A DNA stretch of 64,000 nt, taken from assembly GCF_964019385.1 (NCBI RefSeq), contig NC_088651.1:5029110-5093109 (forward strand). The letters are read 5' to 3'. Below are positions 1 to 10,373 of the stretch, in pieces (position 1 is the stretch's first letter; each line of letters begins with the position of its first letter). Made by a program: the position numbers and the translations under genes. Origin of the DNA: Sycon ciliatum (taxonomy: Eukaryota > Porifera > Calcarea > Leucosolenida > Sycettidae). The notes beneath the pieces were generated by a model. It saw only the letters and a program-made list of their open reading frames with translations. It made no database searches and had not been told where the DNA came from.

Positions 1-1213
1 AGTTCAAACAATAGTAAAAGCAGTGCACCGTAGGAAGATGGAGAGAACTGATAATCGGATTTTAAGGCTGAGCGAAGGGGATCAAAGAGGGGTAGAAGGG
101 AGCTGGAGTGCGGTCAGTATAATTAGGCTGGTGTGTTGGCTGCGATGGAGTTGTCTTTTGATGGTGGCGAGATTGTCCCAAGTATCCGCTGCTGATGTTG
201 TGATCGCAGTTTCTAGCTTCTGTTTGTATTCATCTTGCAGTGCGTTGTTGCCTGGTAATTTGTCAACTAAGATCCTGGGATTCTTCTTGCGTCAGACGAA
301 GCTGGTTCTGCGGATCTGATGGAGATTGACCATGGTAGTAACCACCATCCTATGATCTGACGATAATTCACAACCTGCGTATGACCAACCGTTTCTGAGG
401 CCGCTAACAAGGCGATTGGGGACAAGGATAAAGTCGATTTGATTGTAGATTGGTTGAGGCACTGTATCACTGGCGCTTGAACACTCCTGTCCACGTCGCA
501 TTATGGCGTGCTGGGTGTTGAAATACGGTGTTTGACAGCTTCATGTCCAATTCATCCGCGCACAACAGGAGTGAATCACCGTGGTCATTGCGTCTGCCCT
601 TGGACCAGCTTCCCAAACAATTGAAGTTGTCAGCTGCCTTTCGGTGCCCAACCTTTGCATTGAAGTCACCGCCGACAAAAACGTCCGTACGGCGAGAAAA
701 ACTTCGAACGAGGGAGGTTAGCGACTCATAGAAGTTGTTTCGGAGCTCAGGGTTACTCGATGACTTTGGTATTGTCGGAGCAAACGCCGTAATAAACGCA
801 AGCGGCGACTTATTTGATGAAGGGAACGAGAATAGGGCATAACCAATTCTGTCACTCACAGCTTTCCAGCACGACAAGAATGGCCACAAAGAAGGTTCCA
901 CGGGCACGCAAACTCCGCTAAACCTGTTGCTTGTCGACATAGTGAGGAGTTGGTAGCCCAGTGGCAAGTCCCAGCAGCGCTGTTCCAGAATTTTAGTGTC
1001 CTGAACTGCGCAAACATCGACAGCACGAACCGAGAGCGAGCGGGCGAGTTGCTCTCGCCGATAAAATGAGGAGCAGCTACGGAAATTCCACGAAGCCAGT
1101 GGGAAAAATTTGTTAGTCATTTTCCCAGAAATGTAAGACAGAGAAGGTAGGATGAGATAGGAAAGGAGAAAGGAGAAGGAGAGAGAAAAGAAAGGACATG
1201 GGCTTGTCAGCAC
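1..1213 (-). pseudogene. LINE APE-type endonuclease fragment, frameshifted
   Basis: Read leftwards from 1213 this is the apurinic-like endonuclease (EEP fold) of a non-LTR retrotransposon, the enzyme that nicks target DNA to prime reverse transcription. One frame, down to about 467, shows VQDTKI, GGDFNAKVG and HNATWTG. A frameshift near 470-500 moves reading to a second frame with QIDFILVP and the closing catalytic SDHRMVV (about 340-362). Below about 300 a further frame reads like the linker before reverse transcriptase. The glutamate of motif VQET, seen in the related copy near 18.1 kb, is Asp here. The first 30 or so residues are low-complexity hydrophobic sequence and need not be translated. 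The RT part would lie left of the window. Inactive. Confidence 0.85.
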
Positions 1214-2551
1214 CCAAACATTTTTAGTCCAATACAGTTACGACTACTAGTTCTTCTTAGGCAAACATTTGTCTTATTAGTGTTCTTCCTAACGAGGTTT
1301 TACTGTATTTCACTTTTTTCTATTTTTAAATATGTTCACATAGCCAGCTCGAAAAGAACAAGCGGAAAGACAATGGTGCGGAGACTTACACCAACATGCA
1401 AACTCATGAGCAGGCGCTGCACCGAGACGCAACAGTGATTGTGGGGCATTGATGACTCTGCCGACCTGAGGTTACTTGACTGACTCACGACTGCCATGCG
1501 GCGCACACGAGGATCACGTCGCACCTTTCACTGGGCAGGCTTGCAAGAAATTGAATCAGTCAAGGATCAAGTTTGGCAAGAGGCTTGTTTACCCCGTTGG
1601 AACAATCATCTTCATGACTAACACGGCCGAACTTGCCTCTTCTACATTCGCATCATTGTCCTTCTCCCGAACGTGCGGTTATTGGTTGGAGGTGACAGCG
1701 CCGTGAATATTTACTGACTCTCAATGTCTGTCGAGTACAAATAGATGATGACTCTGACTCAAGCTGTTACCTGGGGATTCACGAGGTTTTTGTCGCACTG
1801 GAAACTAAGTGTCTCTGTAAGTTTGTATCCCTGTTGATGGTTTGCTCTGGTGAGCCGTATACATGTATAAGTGGTGGAGTTCAGGCACAATGTTCCTCAG
1901 CCTACTCAAACTTCTCTGATGAGGCGTGGATTCCCCCGAACACTGTGTATTGAGCAGAGATTGGTGCTTCCTAGCAGGTTTGCTGAGTGGAAGGTGCGAA
2001 GGGGAATCCTCGTATGCTCCGCGTGGCAGTCGTGAGTTGGTCAAGTGTCAAGTTCGGCAAAAGGCGTGTGTTCCTCGGTGGAACAACCAGATACTTCTGG
2101 AATGATACCGCGGAAGTCGCAACTTCTAAACAATTGTGGGTCAAAAATATTGTTTGCAAAACAGTTCTCTACTAAACCATCCTAATTATGAGTAATCACC
2201 CTATTAACCGCTCCCACAAGCTGTACGGCTTAGACCGACTCCTGAGAAATGCCAAGTTTTCAAGACCGTCGTAATTTAGGATACGAAAGTCGATGCTTGC
2301 CATTCTGCCCCTCTTCGGGTGGGAGATCGTGACGAAGGACACGCGATAAAACTGCACACTCTGATTACGGAAAAACCAAAAATTATGCGAAAAAAAGTCT
2401 CTAACGTTCAAGTGCGTTGCAGGAATCGAACCGGCATAGATACCTTGTGATACGTACTTCGAAGTAGTAGTACATACACAAGAAACAAGATATTCAAGAT
2501 ATTCAAACACGCCAATGAGGCTGCTATACACACCTGCTGTTGAGGGTCTAA
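1214..2551. repeat. higher-order repeat copy, blocks U3-U4-U1
   Basis: First copy of the satellite-like background unit. It starts at the LINE junction with block U3 (TTCTTAGGCAAACATTTG, about 1254), passes through the stretch around TCTGATGAGGCGTGGATT (1915), then U4 with a minus-strand B-box-like GGAATCGAACC (about 2422) and the start of U1 (2515). Closely related copies lie near 10.7-13.0, 18.4-20.0, 40.3-41.1, 52.7-54.2 and 56.8-57.8 kb, all in this orientation. Short open frames here do not agree between copies, so no gene is called. Confidence 0.8.
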
Positions 2552-2671
2552 TAGGCGATTCACACGACAGGCAAATCCACGTTTACAGGAGAATCAAAAT
2601 GGAGATATTCCTGCGGGCGACCAAAATTTCTCCGCAGGAATCAAAAGTGTCCATGGGCTTTTTGCCCGCGG

Positions 2672-4444
2672 ATGCCCTCACTTTTACACACGCTGAACAG
2701 GGAAGCATGCCTGCGCAACATGCGTCACCTATGCCCATCCCTGGCGACAGTCGTTATTAACAGCTACCGACAACCCGCAAAGCTGTTTGTTGGGGGCAGC
2801 GTCATCATGTCGGCAGAGGGCACCACCCAAGGCGATCCCATCGCGATGCCGATGTATGCGCTGGGCATTCTACCCCTCATTCGTGCTCTCTCGGCTGAGG
2901 GAACGATCCAGATGTGGTTTGCAGACGACTCCTCCGCGGTCGGCAGAGTCCAACGACTACGCGCTTGGTGGGATATTCTGCGACAGAAAGGACCGGCATA
3001 TGGGTACGCAGCAAATGCTGAGAAATCAGTCCTGGTTGTCAAGGCCGGTCACCTGACGGAAGCTGAGGACGCCTTTGCAGGGACCGGTGTGCACATTACC
3101 ACCGACGGCCACCGGTTTCTAGGTGCTGCACTCGGATCGACGGAGTTCGTCCAGAGCTATGTTTCCCAGAAGGCAAACGGGTGGAAAGACGAGATCGTGT
3201 CCTTGGCCAAGATTGCCAAAACCCAGCCACAGGCTGCCTATGCAGCATTCACGCAAGGCCTGAAGCATCGCTGGTCCTTCCTGTGCAGAGTCATGGAGTG
3301 TGCTGCTGAAAATCTTGGCCCTCTGGAAGACACCATCACCAATGTCCTTATTCCTGCCCTGTGCGGTAAGCCAGTAAACTCACGTGAGCGAAGGGTCCTT
3401 GCTTTCCCATGCCGTGAAGGAGGCCTCGGCTTAGTCGACCCCACCACCTTGGGCGACCAGTTCCGGGCATCGGCAGCGATAACCTCGGCGCTCGTCCGCA
3501 AGATTCTGGACCAGGACACCCAGATTGGCCATGTGCTGGACCTGGTACGGTCCACTAAGAGGGAGGTGGCAAGTCGTACCCGCACTTCAACGGCCCAAGC
3601 AGCCAAAGAGTTCATCCTGACGCAGAACACTGATATCCAGCTCTGTGTCGGTCTGGCGGCGGAGAAGGGTGCGTCGGCTTGGCTGACCTGTAGACCCCTG
3701 AAGGCCCATGGCTTTGCCCTCTCGAAGGGTGAGTTCCGGGATGGCCTTGCGCTCCGCTATGGCTGGCCGCCAGCCCACCTTCCATCGATCTGCCCGTGTG
3801 GTGCATCGTTCACCGTCGCCCACGCCTTGTCGTGCTCTCTGGGTGGGTTTCCCTCACTGAGGCACAACGAGGTACGAGATGTTACGGCTGGTCTCCTCAA
3901 ACGGGTCGCCAACAACGTCACCACTGAACCACACCTGCAGCCGGTAACTGGGGAAGCATTCCGCTACCGCTCTGCCATAACGGACCCTCAGGCTAGGCTG
4001 GATATAGCAGCGAGTGGTGTCTGGGGTGGGCGTTTTGACCGCACTTTCTTCGACGTACGGGTTTTTAACCCTTTCGCGGCTTCAAATCGCTCCACCTCAG
4101 TACCCTCCTGCTACCAGCGCCACGAACGGGAGAAACGCCGCTGCTATGAGGAGCGTGTTCGAGAGATCGAACATGCAACTTTTTCACCTCTCGTTCTCTC
4201 CTCAACAGGCGGCATGGGCAAGTCGGCAACAGCCTGCTATAAGCGGATTGCCGGGCTCCTGTCCGACAAGACGAAGGAGCCGTACAACCGTGTAATGGCG
4301 TGGATTCGCTGCCGACTTGGCTTTGCTCTGGTTCGCTCCAGCATGGTTTGTTTGCGTGGTGCTCGGCGACGCCCCATGCGCGTCAGCGATGTGGCGGATG
4401 CATCTGCTACCTTGGCCGTTGCCGAGGCCCGCTGCCCTGTGTAA
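2672..4444 (+). pseudogene. LINE reverse transcriptase with C-terminal restriction-like nuclease, 5'-truncated
   Basis: A 590-residue open frame. It begins inside RT motif A: the expected Asp-Ala codons at 2671-2676 are out of frame with the rest, so the start codon is incidental. Motif B is GTTQGDPIAMPMYAL, and motif C is WFADDSSA. The C-terminal third has a Cys/His cluster (CPCGASFTVAHALSC, about 3790-3835) followed by RLDIAASGVWGG and FFDVRVFNP, resembling the PD-(D/E)XK endonuclease downstream of RT in R2-like elements. The ADDS plus nuclease architecture is common in invertebrate genomes. The clade is not assigned. Apart from the lost 5' half the frame is open, so the insertion is not very old. 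Stop at 4442-4444, then about 240 bp of 3' UTR. Confidence 0.8.
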
Positions 4445-4685
4445 CTGACTGCAAGTGGTTCCTAAATCAGTTCCTATTCCCCATTGTTGCTTCTTTTTTT
4501 CCCCTCTAGTTTTCTTTTACGGTATTATAATTTCACGGAGAAGGCGGAGAGCCCGAACGTGTGCAGTTTTATGTTTATTATTTGCCATGGCGACCCCCGT
4601 AAGTCCAAATAACTGGCAGGGCAGGGTTGGGCCTTTTTCTTTCTTCTCGGATTTATTTTCATGACATGCTCACTGGAGTACTGCG

Positions 4686-4711
4686 GAAAAAAAAAAAAAA
4701 AAAAAAAAAAA
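4686..4711 (+). repeat. poly(A) tail of the inserted LINE
   Basis: A run of about 26 adenines closes the RT-bearing LINE and fixes its 3' end and orientation. Directly after it lies an inverted repeat, ACTCACGTAAAA ... TTTTACGTGAGT (4711-4743), belonging to the host element. No confident target-site duplication was found, so the exact 5' break of the LINE stays open. Confidence 0.75.
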
Positions 4712-5092
4712 CTCACGTAAAATTTGACGTGTTTTACGTGAGTTGACTGTCCCGCACGTAAGTTCATGACGTGAGTTTTTGGAAGTTTCGCTTGGTTATA
4801 CCGATCGAATTTGTGTGAGTTTCCGGAATTTTATCGAGATTTATCAAGTTTGTTGGACTTTTACAGTTATGAGGCTGTGAGGTCGTACTATCGTACGGTA
4901 GTCTTGAACCCTGGTAGTTTGGCCTTTGTTTTTGGGTACTCATTCCAAATCACCACAGTAACGTCGTATACTCACTGGATACTCGCCGGAGCTCTGGCCG
5001 CCACCCGCCTTCGTGTGAACTGCAGCCTCACGCTTCACTTCCTGCGGGCACATGACAAACGTGAATTTGCCTGTCGTGTGAATCGCCTATAA

Positions 5093-5226
5093 GACTCCGC
5101 ACATTTCTACCCACGACCACTCAGCCGATCGACTATACCTTATTAATTTATTCCCGTAGCTATGCAGAAGACGTTACTTTACTTACAGTAACGTCTGGCG
5201 CTAGCCAGGGTCCACACAGCTTTAAT
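5093..5226. repeat. background block U2, then a diverged 69-bp repeat unit
   Basis: After the Harbinger-like element the background U2 block resumes (ACCACTCAGCCGATCGACTA). At about 5153 it gives way to one unit of the TTCCCGTAGCTATGCAGAAG repeat. This unit carries about 8 extra bases (TTACTTTACTTACAGTAACG) and marks the left edge of the first Helitron-like block. The unit is cut at 5226 by the THAP transposon; its sister units continue at 8161. Confidence 0.75.
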
Positions 5227-5464
5227 AGACCGATCCCCTTATTATTGTCTGGGTTCGAGCAAGGGGGCAACTCCGCAGTCGCGTGGGATCCTGCTGCACA
5301 CACGCGACCAACCTCACCTCGGCTTTGCGTGACTTCTCGCATGCGAAGTGCAGAGCACGCGAAATCTACACGCAGTGCAAGCCTGTCTACAAAAAATGCC
5401 ACAAGGACTTTTGATTTGAGCTGTTTTGTTTTTGTTTAGACGTCTTCCTTTTTACGACTTCAGG

Positions 5465-6320
5465 ATGCCTTCTCAGGATCATTGCTGCGTTCCTCACTGT
5501 TAGAACAGGAGGACGAAGCAAGCAGGTCATTTCACTCCTTTCGTCGTGTGGAGCCACAGCGGCCTGGAGCAAGCGGATCCAGGCTATTCCCCGTGAGGAA
5601 GGACGTAGTTTTAGGGTCACTCTGAATATTTGAGATGCAGCGATCATTTCGATCCCGAAGTCGAAATCGTTTTGCCCAGCTCTACAAGGGCAGGATGAGT
5701 CCAGGAAACCAAACAGCTGTCCTACGGTACCAGGTTTGCTTTTCGCAAGAAAGTGGAGTCTGGACGCTCTGCTCCCTATGCTCGCAAAACAGTATTTGCT
5801 GAGCCTAGTGCAGTTCGGTCATGGAAGTGCAGCGTCTGCATCACGAGCTCCCCATGCTCGCAAACCAGTATTTTGCTGAGAGGCAACGGCATTTTGAGTT
5901 GGAAAGGAACCTGGCTTAGTGTAGTTTGGTCCTGTAATGGAAGTGCAGCATCTGCATCAGGAGTTGGCAGCAAGTAGAGCTCGTGTACAGCGTCTCGTGG
6001 AGCAGTTGGACGATGGGGTGAAGAAAGCCGAAAAACAGCTTACGTACAATAACATGAAGAAAGACTCTGAGCCGTGCCAGTTTCTGACTGGTTTGCCTTC
6101 AGGTGTTTGGACCGCTCTGTGGGACTTCTTTGAGCCTAGCCGAGAAAATGTACTGCGCCGAGCCAGATCTGCGAAGACGGAAGCTGAGGGACGGCGGATA
6201 CAGTTGGAGGTGGCCGTAAATCGCCAATTAGCATGTAATGGAGGATCAGCTGCTATTGGCATTGATGTGTCTAAGCCTGGGCCGAATGGGACAGAAGCTG
6301 TCATGCGAGGCACAAGTTAA
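5465..6320 (+). pseudogene. THAP/HTH transposase, broken by stops and frameshifts
   Basis: Pieces of a transposase in shifting frames. From the ATG at 5465 the first frame reads MPSQDHCCVPHC and hits a stop. A second frame reads IQAIPREEGRSFRVT, a third CSDHFDPEV (5636-5662). Together these are the C2CH signature of a THAP zinc finger (C..C, then C..H). From 5822 and again 5939 an Met-Glu-Val-Gln start-like repeat opens a coiled coil (VQRLVEQLDD). Then YNNMKKDSEPCQFLTGLPSG (about 6044-6105) matches the helix-turn-helix that precedes the DDE domain in such enzymes. The frame ends at 6320, and the DDE domain after it is not recognisable. Non-functional. Confidence 0.7.
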
Positions 6321-7879
6321 TCATCCGTTTCACGGTATATACTATATAGCTAGCTGAGCTGGAAAGATGTCTTGTTTCTCCGTTTGGGCATGATCCCCAT
6401 TTGGGCGAGCTGGCGAGATGTTCAGTCATCAATGCCATGTACCGCAAGACATTCTGCATTGTGGATGAAACAGTTCTATTTTGCCATGCACTTAGGGTTC
6501 TCGCACCGGCACAAAAAGACCCAACAGATCCTTGCGCTCTTATTTTCTCCCATGGTAACATTGCTGATCACAACACCCGGTAGCCAGTCGCAGATGCAAC
6601 CAAATCAACCAGGTTCTCTTACTCTTTTTTTCCAATACTGAAACCAAAGGTATACCAATATTTGCATTGAATGCAGTGATGATTTCAATACTGTCCACAA
6701 GTACAACGCATTACCAGACTGGCATATAATCATGATAATATTATCCATTTCGCAATCACTGTCATTGCTTTCTTAGATCTTCAATCATCAATATCGGACC
6801 ATAAACCGTCTATCATCTTCTATTATATCATCATTAGTATCCTGCTACTATCCTCCTCTAACGATGAGCTCGAAGAAAAGAAACAGCGGTCTAGAGGCGT
6901 AAACAATATCTGTCAACGGAAGTGTCCTTGCTGTGCTGGTGTGTTTATGCTTCGTGCATTAGTTCGGCCAAGAGCGCATGGTGCTGGCGGGTTGAGGATG
7001 TTAAATATACTAGAAAATAGTTCACTCTGAACGTGCAGGGGGTATATTCATAGGTTCGAAAGAACCGCACACACACTTTGCTGCAGACAGCGGCAAGCTT
7101 TGGCCCTCGTGCTTCGAAGAGGGAGCAATCCACTGCTCTACGCTTGCGATTAACAGCAAGCTTCGACTTTTCAAAGGTACGACTCATCATTGGCTCTGGG
7201 GTAATGTTCCTGGAACAAATGCCCCATAGCCAACTGAGGGCCAGGGAGCACGCAATCTGCCTTCCTGGGCGAGAAGTGTTCCAGCACAAGAAGCAGCACG
7301 AATACATGCTGACAAAGACCACCATCACCACCAGCCGGCACACAGCACACTGTTCTTCAAACACCATCCACTCCGTCCATGTGTTTGCACTGTCCTCCTC
7401 TAGCTCTTCACGCTCAACAAATAACACGCACTGCTCATCGTTTTTTTTATGCTTCCTCTGGGTTGGCTAGCCCTTCGACTTGACAAAACAGCGATCACCA
7501 CTGCACTGCTATCGTCACCTCAAAGCAGTCGCTTCCACCAGTGGCTTTTCCTGTCTTTGCAAGGTGTCCAAGGATGGCTGCTGTTGTCACTACAGGCAAA
7601 TCAGACTGAGTACTTTAGTGGCTGATGTCCAACCAGATCGTTGGAAAATCGATTTTTCCACTTCAGGGCTGCTGATCGCGACTTGGTGACTTGGCAGCAC
7701 CACGGTTACCTTCATAGAAGATGGCTCTGGAGAGGAAAAAGACAGACCAGAAAAAGTTTACTATTATCTTCAGCACCGATCGCAAGGAGAAAGAAATATG
7801 GTCTGCTGTAGCCTAGGCACAAAATATATCTCACAACACGATTCGCGATTCGAATATTTCAACACCAAAAAAACTCACC

Positions 7880-8016
7880 TCTGAAGTAACTCCTGTTTGT
7901 GGCCCGAGATCGTTCCCTCCCGCGCCTTGAAAAAATCCTGCAGCGGCATCACAGTCCATGTCTCTCTCGGAGACTCTGCTCCTACCAGCAGGAGGTTTAG
8001 CACCGCTCGAAGCCAT
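7880..8016 (-). CDS. possible first exon of a second transposon gene
   Basis: On the minus strand an ATG at 8016 opens MASSGAKPPAGRSRVSERDM and runs to about 7880, where a good 5' splice site (AG|GTGAGT) follows. An acceptor-like CTCTCCAG lies further along near 7728. ISL2EU-type elements often carry a second gene opposite the transposase, so an exon here is plausible. The product is not recognised and no downstream exon can be joined with confidence. Confidence 0.3.
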
Positions 8017-8160
8017 CGCAAACTACTTCAACTAAGCAGAAGACATTCCAAAACAAACCTGAAACACACTGTCAAAGATGCTGTCACGTTCAAAAACTAG
8101 CTCGATCACGAGTGAGGTTGCCCCCGTGCTCGAACCCAGTATAATAAGGGGATCGGTCTA

Positions 8161-8298
8161 TTCCCGTAGCTATGCAGAAGACGTTACTTCAGTAACGTCT
8201 GGCGCTAGCCAGGGTCCACACAGCTTTAATTCCCGTAGCTATGCAGAAGACGTTACTTCAGTAACGTCTGGCGCTAGCCAGGGTCCACACAGCTTTAA
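8161..8298. repeat. 69-bp tandem repeat (type A), 2 copies
   Basis: Two units at 8161 and 8230, period exactly 69. Each contains the perfect inverted repeat ACGTTACTTCAGTAACGT. Three identical-period units lie at 41082-41288, a diverged unit lies at 5153, another at 44555, and a reversed unit at 56330-56393. The array always stands at one end of a Helitron-like block, so it is probably a terminal or subterminal element feature. It is open in one frame only because 69 is a multiple of three. Confidence 0.85.
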
Positions 8299-8802
8299 TT
8301 TGGTGTTTGTGTGTTTGTTTGTGTCACGCCTGGCGACATCCCGTATCTGTCCCGTACTGTACCGTACCAGCAAAGACAGCTGGCCACAATATTTTTGTTT
8401 GTTTGTGCCATCGACATGCCTGGCGCTATCCCATACCTGTCCCGTACCATCAAGAGTACGGTACCATCAAGAGTACGGTACTATCAAGAGAATGAGTATA
8501 TATGCGAAGTGTATCGGGGGAATGCATTCAGTGCAGTAACATTTTGTGTGTGCGAGGCCGAGATCCCACTAGCAGGCTGGCTGGGCCGCCTGTCGACCAG
8601 CCCGGGAATCGCATGTAGGCCGATAGCATAATAATTATAACGTATATACAGTCATGTAGATGTATAGCAGGGAGTCATATTATGTAAACGACTCCCTGCT
8701 GTATGGGGAGATTTTCTGGAAAGAAATACGAAGAAGGGAGACGAGTAAATGCAATCAGAATGTATGTTAGTTGCCGTCAGTATAATAATAAGAAGAAGAA
8801 CT

Positions 8803-8940
8803 CCCGTGATCGGCAGAGTCAGCGCCGGTCCCAGGAAACGTCAGGACAGACATCCCGTCGACTCCAGAACGCCCGTGATCGGCAGAGTCAGCGCCGGTCC
8901 CATAACTATGCAGAAGACGTTACTTCAGTATCTCATTGAA
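8803..8940 (+). repeat. 69-bp tandem repeat (type B), coding-derived
   Basis: Units start at 8803 and 8872 (period 69). They translate as an arginine-rich 23-residue repeat of the form DRQSQRRSQETSGQTSRRLQ. Longer arrays at 41780-42080, 45600-45890 and 49140-49470 open with an ATG (MRQHKHTLEERSRRLQNKRE). Charged 23-residue repeats of this kind sit near the N-terminus of proteins encoded by Helitron-type elements in other invertebrates. Here stops and frame shifts appear after one to three units, so this is a coding relic. Confidence 0.6.
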
Positions 8941-9136
8941 ACGTTTTTGCAATACAATGATGTAGCTAATAAAAGGAAAAAGCATTTCCATCAGTTCTAA
9001 CAACATGCACGATGAGCCAGGCAACAAAGCATAGCGCAGGGCCCTGAGCTTCCAAGCTCTCTCGTTTGGTATTTGTGTGTTTGTTTGTTTGTTTGTTTGT
9101 TTGTGTCACGCCTGGCGCTATCCGTATCTGAAGGCA

Positions 9137-9645
9137 AAAAAAGCATAGGATGTTATAAATTTTTCAATTCTCCTATTTTTTTTCAGGCATATCCTGGGAT
9201 TCGAACCCGCACTATCGCCCTACATGCATTCCCCCATACACTTCGCATTCATACCCATTCTTCCAAGTTGTTTCACGTTATTATCTTGCATTTGAAAGCC
9301 CTATTTGAATATTGCAGGCAGCTGTATGTGGCCAGCTGTGTTTGATGGTACGGTACGAGAGACGGTGTCGTATCACCCTCGATCGTACCTGTCCCGTACC
9401 TATCCCCTACCGTACCGTGCCATCAAAGACGGCTGGCCACAATGAATATTCAAATAGGGCTTTCAAATGCAAGATCACAATGTGAAACAACTTGGAAGAA
9501 TTAGTATGTATGCGAAGTGTATCGGGGGATGCATGCAGGGCACGCGATAGTGCGGGTTCGAATCCCAGGTTATGTCTTTAAAAAAAAAGGATTTTTTTAA
9601 AGAATTTATAACATCCCTATGCTTTTTTTTGTCTAGGTCATCAAG
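9137..9645. repeat. large fold-back containing an inverted pair of tRNA-like segments
   Basis: The arms (about 9137-9350 and 9405-9645) are reverse complements over roughly 200 bp with small differences. Each arm includes GGGTTCGAATCCC, a Pol III B-box, once on each strand, and GCGAAGTGTATCGGGG, which loosely resembles an A-box. The centre is CG-TACC rich (GGTACGGTACG ... CCGTACCGTG). Equivalent fold-backs occur at 44770-45225 and 50400-51740; the last is interrupted by a 770-bp insertion. Confidence 0.75.
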
Positions 9646-9690
9646 GCAAAAAAGCATAGCGAAGGGCCCTGAGCTTCCAAGCTATTTCGT

Positions 9691-10365
9691 TTCTCTCAAC
9701 TCCTGGTCCATGACCAAAGACCACCTTTAAAATGACAGTCAAACCTCTTTCGAATATATCTTATTCATTTATTTCTCTCAACTCCTGATCCACGTGCTCC
9801 TGCGTACGCCAGTCACCTGGTCACCGGGCCTGCAGGGTATAACTAACTAGCCTGTTTGACCTTTTTTGGGTGCAGTCCTGTCACTCGAGTTGAACTCGAG
9901 TTGAACCTTGGTGTGAAAGTTGTCGCCTGCTGGCGTGGTGACCAGGTGATTTGGGCACCCAGGAGCACGTGACAGCGTGTTCAACCATGTTCGATTGGGA
10001 ATATAGGAGGAACGCTGCATCGCAGCCTTTTCGGACCAAAACCAGTCGACTCAGCGTCCTAAAGACTACAACATATGGGCCAATCGCGGTCATCCGTGCT
10101 TTTATAACAACGAAATGGCGCTTTTAGTGACATTTTGCATACAAATCCCCATCTAGTAGGGCGCAGTCACCCAGTTTCGGTGGAAATGCGCGAGTTCGAT
10201 TGGGATTCAAGTAGGAAGGGAGCGTCTCAGCTTTCTCGGACCAAGACCATTCGACTCAGCACCCCGAAGACTACAACTGGTGAAATTTTAATTTTTGCCT
10301 TAACTTCCCCTTTAAACTATTTATTATTTAACATAATATTAATGATAGCGATTATAAATATGTCG
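9691..10365. repeat. background U2 fragments and a local duplication
   Basis: Background U2 (CTCTCAACTCCTGGTCCATG) resumes at 9691 and recurs at 9778. Two related stretches follow (about 9990-10085 and 10190-10280), each with CTCGGACCA or TTCGGACCA and CGACTCAGC before AAGACTACAA, an imperfect direct duplication about 200 bp apart. A short inverted motif ACTCGAGTTGAACTCGAGTT lies near 9883. No gene is seen. Confidence 0.5.
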
Positions 10366-10373
10366 ATGGTGGA

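Larger units (their letters stand above)
2552..5089. mobile_element. Harbinger-like TIR element (TSD TAA) split by a LINE
   Basis: The left end TAGGCGATTCACACGACAGG is matched by its reverse complement at the right end (about 5062-5089), giving terminal inverted repeats of about 26 bp. TAA flanks both sides (2549-2551 and 5090-5092). A 3-bp TAA or TTA duplication is characteristic of PIF/Harbinger transposons, but no transposase is visible, so the superfamily call is inference. Outside the TIRs the background repeat resumes (U1 on the left, U2 on the right). The interior holds a 5'-truncated LINE ending in poly(A) at 4711, then about 375 bp of own sequence. A second element with nearly the same TIR lies at 46758-48987. 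Confidence 0.75.
5227..8159. mobile_element. THAP-family DNA transposon, ISL2EU-like, TSD AT
   Basis: Inverted termini of about 48 bp begin AGACCGATCCCCTTATTAT on both sides (5227 inward; 8159 inward on the minus strand) and share GGGTTCGAGCA and GGGGGCAAC. The flanks are AT (5225-5226, 8160-8161). The empty site can be read from the intact 69-bp array (CAGCTTTAATTCCCG, about 41145), which supports a 2-bp AT duplication. The element carries a decayed THAP-plus-HTH transposase on the plus strand. A THAP domain with AT duplications suits the ISL2EU superfamily; that assignment is inference, since the DDE catalytic core was not identified. 6640-6945 is AT-rich with no recognisable feature. Confidence 0.7.
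8299..9690. mobile_element. Helitron-like non-autonomous block 1, right part
   Basis: Runs from the 69-bp A array to a terminus with the palindrome GAGCTTCCAAGCT (about 9670-9682). In order it holds a GTTT-rich tract; CGTACC-rich sequence; a hairpin around AGCAGGGAGTC / GACTCCCTGCT (about 8665-8700); two 69-bp type-B units (8803 and 8872); a GTTT microsatellite (9072-9106); and a large fold-back (9137-9645). Related blocks span 41082-51890 and, reversed, 55421-56395. No helicase or Rep is present, so the Helitron link rests on the type-B repeat and the palindromic end only. Confidence 0.45.

Noticed and set aside
1915..1960. Hammerhead at CTGATGAGGCGTGGATT in this U3 copy
   Set aside because: The GAAA core is missing (CGAACAC) and the inner helix does not form.
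6360..6590. Possible DDE domain after the THAP/HTH frame
   Set aside because: Frames such as YRKTFCIVDETVLF are suggestive only; no catalytic triad can be placed.
6945..7470. Opposed 160- and 130-codon frames in the THAP element
   Set aside because: Neither shows a recognisable domain; a nuclease partner gene was considered but no motif supports it.
8161..8298. CRISPR-like regular repeat
   Set aside because: Units are contiguous with no spacers and the genome is eukaryotic.
8078..8539. Long frames across the 69-bp type-A arrays (also 41065-41445)
   Set aside because: They stay open only because 69 is divisible by three; other copies carry stops and indels.
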